64,000 bases of DNA from Gnetum montanum. Taxonomy: Eukaryota > Streptophyta > Gnetopsida > Gnetales > Gnetaceae. The DNA is taken from NCBI GenBank assembly GCA_015680685.1, contig MNCI01022333.1, positions 3,915 through 67,914 of the forward strand. Reading direction: 5' to 3'. Below the pieces are notes generated by a model. It was given only the letters and a program-made list of their open reading frames with translations. It ran no database searches and was not told where the DNA came from. Positions 38,061-48,681 of the stretch are shown piece by piece; the first letter of the stretch is position 1; every line of letters starts with the position of its first letter. The translations under genes and the position numbers were made by a program.

Positions 38061-39110
38061 CATATCAGTAAACCTTTAACCATCAAATCACTTAACCTGG
38101 AGTAGTAATTGAATCCTTGAGAAGATGATTATAGTCATAAAACCCAGGATACAGTGGTAACATAGCCATTATGGGTAAACCTTAGAAATATGGAGAGAGC
38201 AGGGCTTGCATGTGCGAGAAGGATGATTACAGTCACAAGACGCAGGAGAGCAACAGCGCACCCTGTAAGGGGCGGCTGGGGCTGGCTAGCACTACCACTG
38301 TAATGGGGGCTAGCACTACCACTGTAACTATAGGTAAACCTAAAACAGAAGATAGCATAGATCCAGAAAAGCCACAACATTGCAGCAACTACTTTGTTCT
38401 TGTGAAAATTTTGTAGCTTCATTGCATTCAGAGGCTGAGGCGGACGATAATTCACGTAATGCGGACAACTGACGTTGCAGTTGTTCTGCACAGTGTGCTT
38501 ACGCAAATATCTAAGATCTCTATAAGAAACCCATCCTTTACCTTCTACCGTTTTTGGTCCTTTTATACTAAGTTTCTGTAAGAAACTTCTCAAAAATTGT
38601 GTATGGGTTCAAAAGACGCGTTACGCGTTTTCTCCACAATTCAAAGTGAACGCATTTTTCAGGTTTAGAACCTGTTGTTTTTGTCCTTTGGAAGAAACTT
38701 CTCAAACATTTTGTGCATGGACCCAGAAAACGCGTTACACAATTTTGACTTTCAATGTGAACGCGTTTTCCTGATTTAGAACCCGTAGTTTTCATCCTTT
38801 GGAAGAAACACAAGAATTTTCTTGGATAAACTTCTTAAAAATGAATGCAATCAGTTATTTTGAATCAAACCACATTGTGGTTTACAATATGCAATGGTAC
38901 ATGCTGAGCTCAGTTCATTTTAATTTTATACTTTAAAAAGAGATTTACGCTTATAATTTTATACTTTAAAAAGAGATTTACACTTATAGTCAAATACATA
39001 AGTTAGAACTTCATGGCTTACAGAATCAAATTTTGAAAATGTAATATCAGTAACTATGGTAAATCTCATATCATCATGGTCTACAATTTTGATTTGCAAT
39101 AGCTCACAAG
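38061..39110. repeat. Block A, unit 2
   Basis: Counterpart of 13900-14950. The ~111-bp ACGCG units are at 38582-38810 and the 33-bp duplication at 38921-38986. A 152-codon minus-strand ORF (38135-38593) has no recognisable domain and is shorter in unit 1. Confidence 0.7.
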
Positions 39111-40197
39111 TTGTTAACCATAAAAATAATGTATATGATACTATTTTATAACTTTCATACTTCAAAATGAGCTCACGTGCATCTCACTTGTCTGCGTTAA
39201 TAAGGGCAATAAATCTGCATCCTTTTTTGCCTACCATGGTTTCATCATGTTAATAACAATTATAACTCTGTTAAAAAGTCCTTTGAAATGTAGTAAATTT
39301 ACATTATTTAGGTTAATGAATGTATGCTATTATTTTACTTATTCAACTAAAATTGTAGAGCTTATTCAGCCCAATTACTTTGCCTGCCAAATGAGTTTTT
39401 ACCATGATCAAAATCAACTTGTGGTCTGCTCATGATGAACTTTTCATACCAATTTCAAATTCCTTATTCAAATAATACTAAGAAGAGACTTCTATATGTA
39501 AGGATATTTGCTAATTCTGATTTTATTTTTTTGTATAAATTAATTTCAAGGTCTTTATTCAGATAAGACTTGCAAGCAGTGTTTCACCGATTTCTATGAG
39601 ACTAGGAATCGGAAAAGTTGGGAGGTATCCTTAAATATCTTAAGGGATGCCATGGGTTTTTTAAAATGTCATGGGGATGCAATGGGTACATGAGAAAGAA
39701 TAATTATACATAAGACATTCAGCTTTCACGGTATCGAAAGTTATGGATAAATTTGTTATTCTTGAGATATTTTAAACATCTACAAATCATTTTGACAATA
39801 TTTTAGAAGAAAATAAAAAATTTTTATTGGTATCTTTTTTGCATTTTGATGCCAAAATATGCTAAACGTTCTACCTGCAAAACATTCGTAGACCAGGGAC
39901 ATTCCAAACATGATTTTTCCTTGCTTAATACTGCATACAAAAAACTTTATGTGTAACGATATTTGCTAATTCCTGTTTTATTTTCTGGTATAAATCCAAA
40001 ATGGCTTCGATTTTCAACCGTCACTTCAACTATTACAAAACCCAGCTCATGTGACCTGTGCATATGGGGGGCAAGGTCAAAGAATTCCGAGTCGGAAAAC
40101 TGAACATTCTCAGTATGTAATTGTTGCAGCAGGCTTTGAAACGGCCCTCTACTTCTTCAATTTCTGCGGCGGAACGTTAAAAATCATAGACGTAAGA
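39111..40197. other. Spacer, no gene seen, unit 2
   Basis: Counterpart of 14951-16204 without the 165-bp block (junction at about 39400). Confidence 0.5.
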
Positions 40198-40513
40198 AGC
40201 AGCTCTCTATTTATTTAGACACGCAACCTTGGTAACACGTGAGGGTAGGTGGAAGCCTTGGATTCCCATCAGGGTAGGTGGCAGCCTCGTCCGCTGTCCA
40301 TAAGACGATCTTCAAATTTGCACCACAATCCAAGACTCTTCCAAGCATCTGATCCATCTCTTCTAGGTCGTTAAATTCAGCAATGCAAGCCAGTGAGGCC
40401 AAATATTCTGCAATGTTTTGGATAAGTTGGACAATCCGATGGTAAATATGCTGCGTAGAAGTGCTGTATTATGGCATCTAATTTTGGTTGCCATTTTGGT
40501 TGCCATTTCTCCT
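40198..40513 (+). pseudogene. Relic of a third RLK: promoter and signal-peptide region, unit 2
   Basis: Counterpart of 16205-16520. Here the signal peptide is not interrupted: the ATG at 40439 starts MVNMLRRSAVLWHLILVAIL, close to the main RLK's MLCRSAVLWHLVLFAI. No LRR follows. Confidence 0.7.
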
Positions 40514-40858
40514 AACCCCTACACCTTGGGTCATCACCGATGTTATATCTCTAGAATCCATATCAGCCATATCACAACTCAGCCAATGGACCTTACATTG
40601 AAGCAAGGTATTGATTGTATTGTAATTTACTTATCCTTGCTCATATGTGACTGTGTTGTCTGTGCATATAGCAATCATACAACAATGGATTGGACCTGGA
40701 GGAAACACTTAGGATGGACTAGTGCTGGAACAATTGTGCAAGGCACAAGATTGATGGTGCGTGCATGGATGGACAAAGGAAGGCGTAATCTTGGCATCGC
40801 AGCAACACGTCTTCTCCTTTCTTTTCTCTCTCTCTCTTCTCTCTTAGTCACCAAATAA
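40439..40858 (+). CDS. Chimeric ORF: RLK-derived signal peptide fused to unclassified sequence
   Basis: An open frame of 139 codons from the ATG at 40439. Residues 1-24 or so derive from the RLK signal peptide. The remainder (from SPNPYTLG on) has no domain I recognise, with a hydrophobic stretch near IVIYLSLLICDCVVCAYS and another at the C-terminus. It sits behind an RLK-like upstream region. In unit 1 the frame is closed by a TAA soon after the start. It may be an accidental fusion; expression is unknown. I give it as a possible gene only. Confidence 0.2.
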   Translation: MVNMLRRSAVLWHLILVAILVAISPNPYTLGHHRCYISRIHISHITTQPMDLTLKQGIDCIVIYLSLLICDCVVCAYSNHTTMDWTWRKHLGWTSAGTIVQGTRLMVRAWMDKGRRNLGIAATRLLLSFLSLSSLLVTK

Positions 40859-40969
40859 GCCTGGATGTCAATTGTGTATAGTGTTCACTCTTGTAGTTAT
40901 GAACACTAATGTTGCCATGTATTGTAATGTTGATTCGTTCACATTTCACCCCATTCACCATTAGTTGTC
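40514..40969. other. Unclassified sequence before the LTR-like repeat, unit 2
   Basis: Counterpart of 16521-16976. Most of it is covered by the tail of the chimeric ORF; a CT-rich run lies at about 40819-40845. Confidence 0.3.
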
Positions 40970-41816
40970 ATTCAAGTCAATAATCCCATACCTTCCCAAT
41001 ATTTTGTAAGGAACTCGAGTAAGAGTTTTCATTCAGTCATGGGGGTATGATGAGCCGCAATATCATGTCCTGCCTCATCTTCTATAAATAAGAGGTGGCA
41101 CCCTTTGTTCAAAGGAGTTAGCCTTAGACCCTTAGCTAGATTCTTGCAGTTTAGTCATTCCAGAATTAGAATAATTTCTATGTGCCCACAATAGCAGTCA
41201 TAGAGTGAATGGATCTTTATTCGAGCAATTTGTACCTGAGCACACACATTTGTGTATGGCAATAAAGATGAACTTTATGATAAACCTTGCAGCATACAAA
41301 TTAAGCTAATTAGTAATTAATTATTATTGAATGTTTAATGCTTTCCTAGTTAATTAATATCTCTCTCAACCTTGGACCCTCTTAGTTAAGTACATTCAGT
41401 ATGACCGCTTCGAGCATGCGTGTAGCACTTGGTAATCAAGTAACGATCAGTGTTTGGTAATCCTAGCAGCGTTGCACTGGTTTAGGATGCGTACAGAAAG
41501 TGGGAACGGATATTGGTGTTAGGAACAATTAGAAACTAGTTAATGAATAGTTAAGATAAATTAGCCACTTAGTTCTCTCTCCCTCTACTGTATTAGCAGA
41601 AGACATAAAAAGACCAAAGTTATAAAAATCATATACCTCAAGCTTACTTAACCATACAACTGTGACAATACAAGTAAGTTTGAGAAGACAACGATTGATT
41701 AACCCTAAGTGTTCCATTTAGGTGCGTAAGCACTTAGTCCTTGGAGTATGACCGGATCGTGCGTGAAACGCTCATATTCGTATGGTTGAGTGTAGGGGTA
41801 CCTCGCCACTCATCAT
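40970..41816 (+). mobile_element. Single LTR-like repeat, unit 2
   Basis: Counterpart of 16977-17823, with TATAAATA near 41083 and AATAAAG near 41261. Confidence 0.6.
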
Positions 41817-41854
41817 GTACAAAGATTCTATTTTACAAAAAAAAAACAAAATAT

Positions 41855-42680
41855 AAAGAAATGATTTTTCAAGTTGAAAGGGTCCATCTTATATAGAATT
41901 GATCAACCTTTTGTCCCATATCCCTCTTCCAATATTACCATAGCTACTATGGACTCTCTACATCAAAATGCAAGAGGAGTCATAACCCCTTAAATAGCAA
42001 AAGCTATTATATTTTCCTCTTCATGGAGCACAAAGTTTTTGGGGTAAAGTCTCAGGATACAAGCTAAACAAAGGTTTTTAATAAAATATTCAAAATGTTT
42101 TGAACTTTGGAAATGTCAACAAATTTTTCTTTGAATTATTGTCTGTAATTTCAATAATCACTTCTTCATACAATCTTTGAGTTGTAATGAAATGTGAAGG
42201 GAGGCCAATTTTATGCAAGTGCAACCATAGTTTTGTACAAATCACTGAATCATTTTAGTAGGCATTCTTGCAAACTCTATGTAGTGTCTAAGAATAACTA
42301 AATGATCAATAGTGGAGTGATGTTGTTTGCTTAACATCTTGCCCTAACTTGGTTACTTTTAGCCCAATAATTGATTCTCTTTTCTAGCATTGTGCCCAAC
42401 AACTTAGCAAAAATATTTCTCACAATAATCATTTAATAATCGTTCAAATTATTTTTATCCCCCTTTTTATATAATAAGATAGCTTTAGTAATTTTCCAAT
42501 GTCAATTATATAGAACATATAATCATTGTTGGTATGGCTTCTATAAGCACCATCATGAAAAACACACTTGTATTCTATGTCCTAATGGGTCAAGGTGATA
42601 CTCAAACAAAAACGTGTAGACTTTGAAGTTCATACCTCTAGAGCTTTCTATAAATTAGTCTCCATGGCCATCTCTCATTG
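41855..42680 (-). pseudogene. LINE reverse-transcriptase relic (antisense), unit 2
   Basis: Counterpart of 17860-18690, almost unchanged between the two units. Confidence 0.6.
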
Positions 42681-45029
42681 TGACACATGTGCACTATCAA
42701 TTTGTAAGTTTGTAATATGACACATGTGCACTATCAATTTTATTATAAAATTAATATAAAAAGTGAAATTTAGTATTCCAAATACATTCGTCTCCTAAAC
42801 CCACCTTAGGCTCATAAACTCATTTTAAAATATCCTTAATCCTCATTTCAAATTGCAAATTTTTCTAATGCACTGTCCAAACAATCATTTGTCATGCAAG
42901 CTCGGCTCTTCCATTTTTGTTGTGTAATATTATAGCCTTGTATTACCAAAGTAAGAATTTTAGTTCCAAAACCTATTTCCTAATTTAAGATTCTTTGCTC
43001 CACAAGTATGATTATTGATTTTATAATTTCTTCGGGTGGACACTTCCGTAGTAAGTGGGGGGGTGGGGGGCAAGTGTTATTCGGAATGACTGGCCTCTTT
43101 ATTGGATGTTGCTTACGTGCAGAGACACGTAACATAGCAAGAAACAGAGGTCCTATTTTGAAGTGTCGATTTCCTCGTCATAGTTGACTTCAAATGGAAT
43201 GAAATTGTAAACAGAGAAGCAATGATGTTTTACAAGATTAAATGAACAAGGTGCATAAATCACTTTCAGTTTTTTTCCCTCATTTTTTACCGTTTCCCTT
43301 GACGGCCATGCGACTTCTTTTCAAGAAAAAGATGCGAACATGTGAGCATGGGTTAGGAGCTTTTTCTGATACAGAACAAATTCAAAATCTGAGAACTAAA
43401 ACCAAGTTTCAGATAAAACAGAAGGTTACAGTAATTAGAGAATTCATAGAAAATAAGAGAGCCAGTATAGTTAAGGATGGGCAGATGTCATCAGGAGAGA
43501 AATCATTTGAGTTTGCGAATCTTTCCTGCTAGTAATTAGTTAAAATACTGGAAATTAATCATCATGCTTCATCAGGATTACGGTTCTTAACGAATTTTCA
43601 TAAACAGAGCATTATTGATTCTGGTTCACAATTCCCAAACGCAATCACGTTCCAAAGCAATTTTGACCTTTAACGACATGATACATCTACGTCTATTTCA
43701 TATACTGAATTTTACAAAAATGATATATTTATCTATTTTTAATAAATAGAAACGGTGATATAAACTTATTTATGATACAGTTACTTTTAAAACATAATTT
43801 TAATATCTTTGGAGGATTTCTCTGAAATCTAGACTTACAATTTTACTTATCACAATTCTTTTGCAATTCTTGCAAAATTTTGCAACCACTAACACTATCC
43901 AAAGTCTCCCAAAATTATGATTTTTAAGGGCTCTAAACTTCAGCAAATCCAAACTTTTTAAAATATAGTTATAAGATTAAAAGGCAGGGTAAATTTAATT
44001 CTAAAAATATTTTTGAAAAGAAAAAATATGCAAACTATGAATAATAAAAAAATATTCTTATAACTATTTGAACAACCATTTACATGCAAATAAAATCTAT
44101 ATAATCTTTAACATGTCTAATTAAAATGGTTTTAAAAGGGAAGGAAGATAAAATTGAAGCTTTATTAAGTCTAAAGACGCATCAGATATATGGAACGGGT
44201 ATTACATTTTCGTTGAAAAATACAAATTGACTAAGCATTAATAAGGGTAGAAAAAAAAAACAAATGATACAAGTTTTTTCCTGCAACATGCCAACCAACC
44301 AAGTGATTCCAACCAACCAAGTGATTCCTGCTTTGGGCGAAAATACGCATGTTGTAGCTTCCAAGTTGCAAGTACCTGTTTCTTGGCAGGCAATATTTTT
44401 GGCCGAGAGACCAATACAGTGCATGGAAAGTCCAGGCCATAGAAAAAAAATGCTATGTAAAGTCTACGCCATGGAAAAGAAACACTATAAATCAAATTAA
44501 TAGAAATTTTCACAAGAATTATTATTGAATAAGGTACAATCATTTTGATTTTGGTTTTCAATATGAATATCAATTCTCAATAAATCAATTCAAGATTTTA
44601 TTAATTTGTAAAATATATAAGATTCTCTCGAGCTAAATAATAGATATATATTATGAATATATAGTTAAACTAGTTAAAATCAGTCAAACTAAACGTGAGA
44701 ATCAGAGAAGAGCCGTAAAATTATTCTATAAAATTGCAGCAACGTATTGGCATTCATGGAAGCTTTGTCTCTTCATTTTGGTAATGCAAGTAAGGAAGGA
44801 TCTTAAAGGAATGAAATGAAATGTGCATATTTTATTAGTGTTTGAGCTCATCCTTTAATTGCCTTGTAATATCCACAGAGAGGATGAGAAAATGTACTTC
44901 TAAAAATAACGTATAATTTCTGGAGAAAGAAAACTTAAAATAAATCGTGAAGCTGTAAAATTAGGCTACGCTGATGAACAAACCATCGTCAATGCTAACG
45001 TGCAAATGTTACCCCTGAACATGATAAAA
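42681..45029. other. Spacer with one unassigned ORF, unit 2
   Basis: Includes the 96-codon ORF 43242-43532, the same as 19248-19538 of unit 1, with no domain recognised. A 37-bp duplication is at about 42681-42738. Confidence 0.35.
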
Positions 45030-45436
45030 ATTTCCATTTTAACTTGGCTCATTACCAGATGCTTTCAAGGTTCATAGAAAATCCAAAAACTATAACATGT
45101 GACAGAATTGACTTTTCTTGCAAGCTCGTTTAACTTGACTTAGTGGGGATCGTTTTAATGTTCATAGACAGGCCCAGTGTATAGAAAGACCACGTTTATG
45201 CAAATCTTGATTGATGTGACTTTTCAGAAAGACCACATTTATGCAAATCTTGATTGACTTGACGTTTCTTTTAATCATGGAAGTGGAAGTGGGATGGTTC
45301 TAAGGCCTGCTCTATAGAAAAAGTGTTTATGTAAATATTGATTGATTTGACTTGAAGTTTCTTGTAGTCGTAGCAGCGGGGATGGTTCCAAGGTTCATAG
45401 AAAGGCCCAAATAATGCACGTTTGATTGATTTGACT
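45030..45436. repeat. TTGAC-rich diverged tandem repeats, unit 2
   Basis: Counterpart of 21036-21440, about 3.3 kb upstream of the intact RLK. One of the TTGAC sites is altered (TTGATGTGAC). Confidence 0.5.
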
Positions 45437-45895
45437 TACAATCATGGTCACAAGGGCGATGTTCCAAGGTATCCTAGAAAGTTTCTTAACCACAACAATT
45501 TTATGTTGTGTACATGTGTATCTTATGCTTTACATCGCATCATGTTAACATCCATAAACATAATGACTTTCATACTCACTTACTGGCCGATAAACACAAA
45601 ATTTCCTTCAATTGAATGCTTGGACTCCAAAACATGTAGATACTCATTGGAGCCTTTTGGATAAAAACAAAATCATGGAAAGCTCAAAAATCAACCATCT
45701 TGAAAGTGGGTTTTTGGAGTTCTTAAGTGAGACTCGTCCCCACGGGCAGATTTTTTTTCTCTGGATTCTTAAACATGCTTATCTGTCTGACTGTTAACGT
45801 TTAGCATATAAATTCCAATCGCCCTGCCCTGTAAATTCAGCACAACAGTAAATCCGGCATAAGTTTGGTGGCATGATACTCCGCACAGTCCAAGA

Positions 45896-47341
45896 GTAGT
45901 AAGCTTTAACCATCAAATCACATAAGGTAACCACAAGAGCAGTAATTGCATCTAGGAGAAGGATGATTACAGCCATAAGGCCAGGGGTAACACAGCCATT
46001 ATGGGTAAACCTTAATTGAAACTGGGAGAAGGTTGATTACAGTCACAAGACTCAAGATAGCAACAGTCAATGGGTCCAGGGCTAGGGCTAACACTGTCAT
46101 TATAAATAAAGCTAAAATGGAAAATAACATAGATCCAGAAAAGACACAATATTGCAGCAACTACTTTGTTCTTGTGAAAACTTTGTAGGTTCATTGCATT
46201 TAGAGGATGAGGTGAATGATAATTCACGTAATGCTCGTTCTCAACTGTATGCTTAGGAGAATACCTAAGATCTTTATAAAAAAACCATATTTTACCCTCT
46301 ACCGTCTGTTTTTGGTCTTTTTTGGACTAAGTCTCTGGAGGCAGCTTCTCAGAAATTTTGTGCATGGGCTGAGAAGAAGCGGTAGACGTTTTTTCCGCAA
46401 TTTTGGCATTCAATGAACGTGAATTGTCCTCCGATTTCTTTTAGGTCAAAGTAAACGTGAACCTTCTCGAAAAGTTTGTACATGGACCCACAAGACGCTA
46501 TACGCGTTTTCTCACAATTTTAGCATTGAAAGCGAACGCGTATTCTTGAAAAAATACTTCACCAAAATTTTGTGCATGGCGCAGAAGACTCGTTACTCGT
46601 TTTCTCCGCAATTTTGAAAGTGAATACGTTTCCTCCGTTTATAACCCGTCATTTTTGTCCTCTAGCATGGTGTAGATACTGATAATAGAAAAGTAAAACT
46701 CAAAAAGCAGGGGACAGTTACACCATTAGAATCATCGTTACTATGGTGCTGTTATTCGTGCTTTTCATCGTAAAATATGAATGCGAATACTTATGGTTAT
46801 GGACTTGTATCTGCAACGATTCAAGCGAGACTAACCAATCCGCAACGATTCAGGGGAGACCAATGAAGGATCGAGGACTAAGTCTGCCAATGAAGGTAAT
46901 ACCCACAAAAAGAAATGAAATTCCACTTCCACTCTTGTCTCTGTTAGGCTAATATACATCACATCACCTCTAAGGCACCGGGGCTCATTTACATCGCATC
47001 AAGTTTATGTGCTTTTCCAAGACTACCATCACATAAGTTTACGTTTTGTTTTCCAATTGAGACCACTTACAAAAATTTCCTTAAGAGCATTAAATTCTTA
47101 AAAATGAATGCACCAAGTTATCTTGAATCAAACCAAACCATATCCAATAATTTATGAGATGCAATGACACATGCATAGCTCATTAGATTTTAGTTTAAAG
47201 CTTTAAAAAAGAGATTCACCTTGTCAAATATATGAGTTAATTTAATTTAAGGTAAGCTTACTAACGTGTAAATTTTGAAGATTTTATATAACTATGATAA
47301 ATTTTATATCATCGTATCATCATTGTCTATTGCAATTTAAC
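45896..47341. repeat. Block B, unit 2
   Basis: Counterpart of 21900-23345, with the ~110-bp ACGCG array at about 46334-46670. It precedes the intact RLK. Confidence 0.7.
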
Positions 47342-48140
47342 TTCTAGATGCTAAAAGGTTAGGACTAAAAATCAATACAAGAATTTATGGAATGCAATTT
47401 GGACAACAACATAAATAGTAGTAAAGTAAACATGACAATTCAATGGTAAGAGGTTGCTCACTACAATAGGATAGCCATCATACTTGCTATATTTTATGGT
47501 GATGAATGTTGACGAATACAAAAGAAGAATGAATAACAAATCAATATGGCAAAAATGTAGATGCTTTGATGGATGTTGAATGTTACAAATAATAATAATA
47601 ATAATAGATTGCATAGTTTTATATATTAGAGAAAGATTTTGAGTTGCTTCTATTTCAAATAAGCTATAAGAATGATGTCTTAGATGGTTGGGGAATGTAC
47701 ACAATAGATTAGATAATGAGCCTATAGAAAAGCTTCCTACATCACTATTCCAAAAAAGATATCAAAAGGAACATAAAAAGATTGAAAAAATAATTGAAGA
47801 TGATTTGAAAAAATTGTAAATAAATAAAGATCTAGCTTTTCATAATGACAAAAGAGATCTCATGTAACCCTTCATATTTTGTTAGTACAAGGCTATGATG
47901 ATGATGTTGTATACTCATGACACTTTTTAACAATAAACAAAATATATTTCTACTTTTTTTTAAAAGTTAGAGAATCTCCTCTTGATACCTACTAAAATCT
48001 TGAAATTCTAACCTGATGAAGGGTCAAGGTAAGAAAAATCTAAGCATGATTTCTGGAGTAGAAAAATTTGAGTACATAATTATCGTAGTAGGGTTAGAAG
48101 AACAAAGAAAAGGCACACTAGTTTAATTTTAAAGAAGTAA
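47342..48140. other. AT-rich upstream region of the intact RLK, no gene seen
   Basis: AAT microsatellite at 47588-47606; otherwise featureless. Confidence 0.5.
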
Positions 48141-48220
48141 GGTTAGAAAAGTCATAGTAAGGTAGAAAGAACAAAGAAAAGGTTAGAAAAGTCATAGTAA
48201 GGTAGAAAGAACAAAGAAAA
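48141..48220. repeat. 40-bp tandem repeat upstream of RLK copy 3
   Basis: Two copies, 48141-48180 and 48181-48220, about 460 bp before the ATG. Confidence 0.8.
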
Positions 48221-48509
48221 GGTTCACTACTTATTTAATTTTAGAGAAGAGCGAGCAAAGTTAATAGAATAGCCCCATTACTTAATTTCAAAGAAGCAAT
48301 TTGAGAAGAGTCTTAATGCATGATCAAAAGAACAAAGAATAAGCCTTCTCAAGGCATGAAAAGTTTGATTCCGTAATTAATGCAGTGCAGTTGTAACATC
48401 AACAAGGAGGCCCACCACTCAATGAATTTTAAAGTAGGGTCACAAAAGTCCAAATGAGTGCTAATAATGCACAACAATGAGGAAGCGTGTCTAGACTCAC
48501 ATGAGAGAT

Positions 48510-48589
48510 GCCAGTGGCTTGGTCATTGAGTCCAATAATAATCAGAGCCACCGGTGGCTTGGTCATTGAGTCAAATAATAATATGATGC
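48510..48589. repeat. 40-bp direct duplication in the RLK copy 3 upstream region
   Basis: Counterpart of 353-432; the second copy reads CCACCGGTGG instead of CCGCCAGTGG. Just downstream, unit 3 lacks 12 bp (CTTTCCCTTGAG) that units 1 and 2 have. Confidence 0.75.
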
Positions 48590-48681
48590 ACAACATGAAA
48601 GTCTTTAAATTTAGCATTCCAAGCTAGTGACGGCAAACACTCTGCAACATTTAGGTTAAGTTGGAGATCCCAACAGCAAAC

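Larger units (their letters stand above)
24162..48157. repeat. 24-kb tandem unit 2
   Basis: Complete second unit (23,996 bp in the phase used here). Its RLK copy is a pseudogene. It lacks the 165-bp block seen in unit 1, has a 3-bp deletion in the RLK 3' UTR, and carries most of the private substitutions between 28000 and 29330. Confidence 0.95.
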
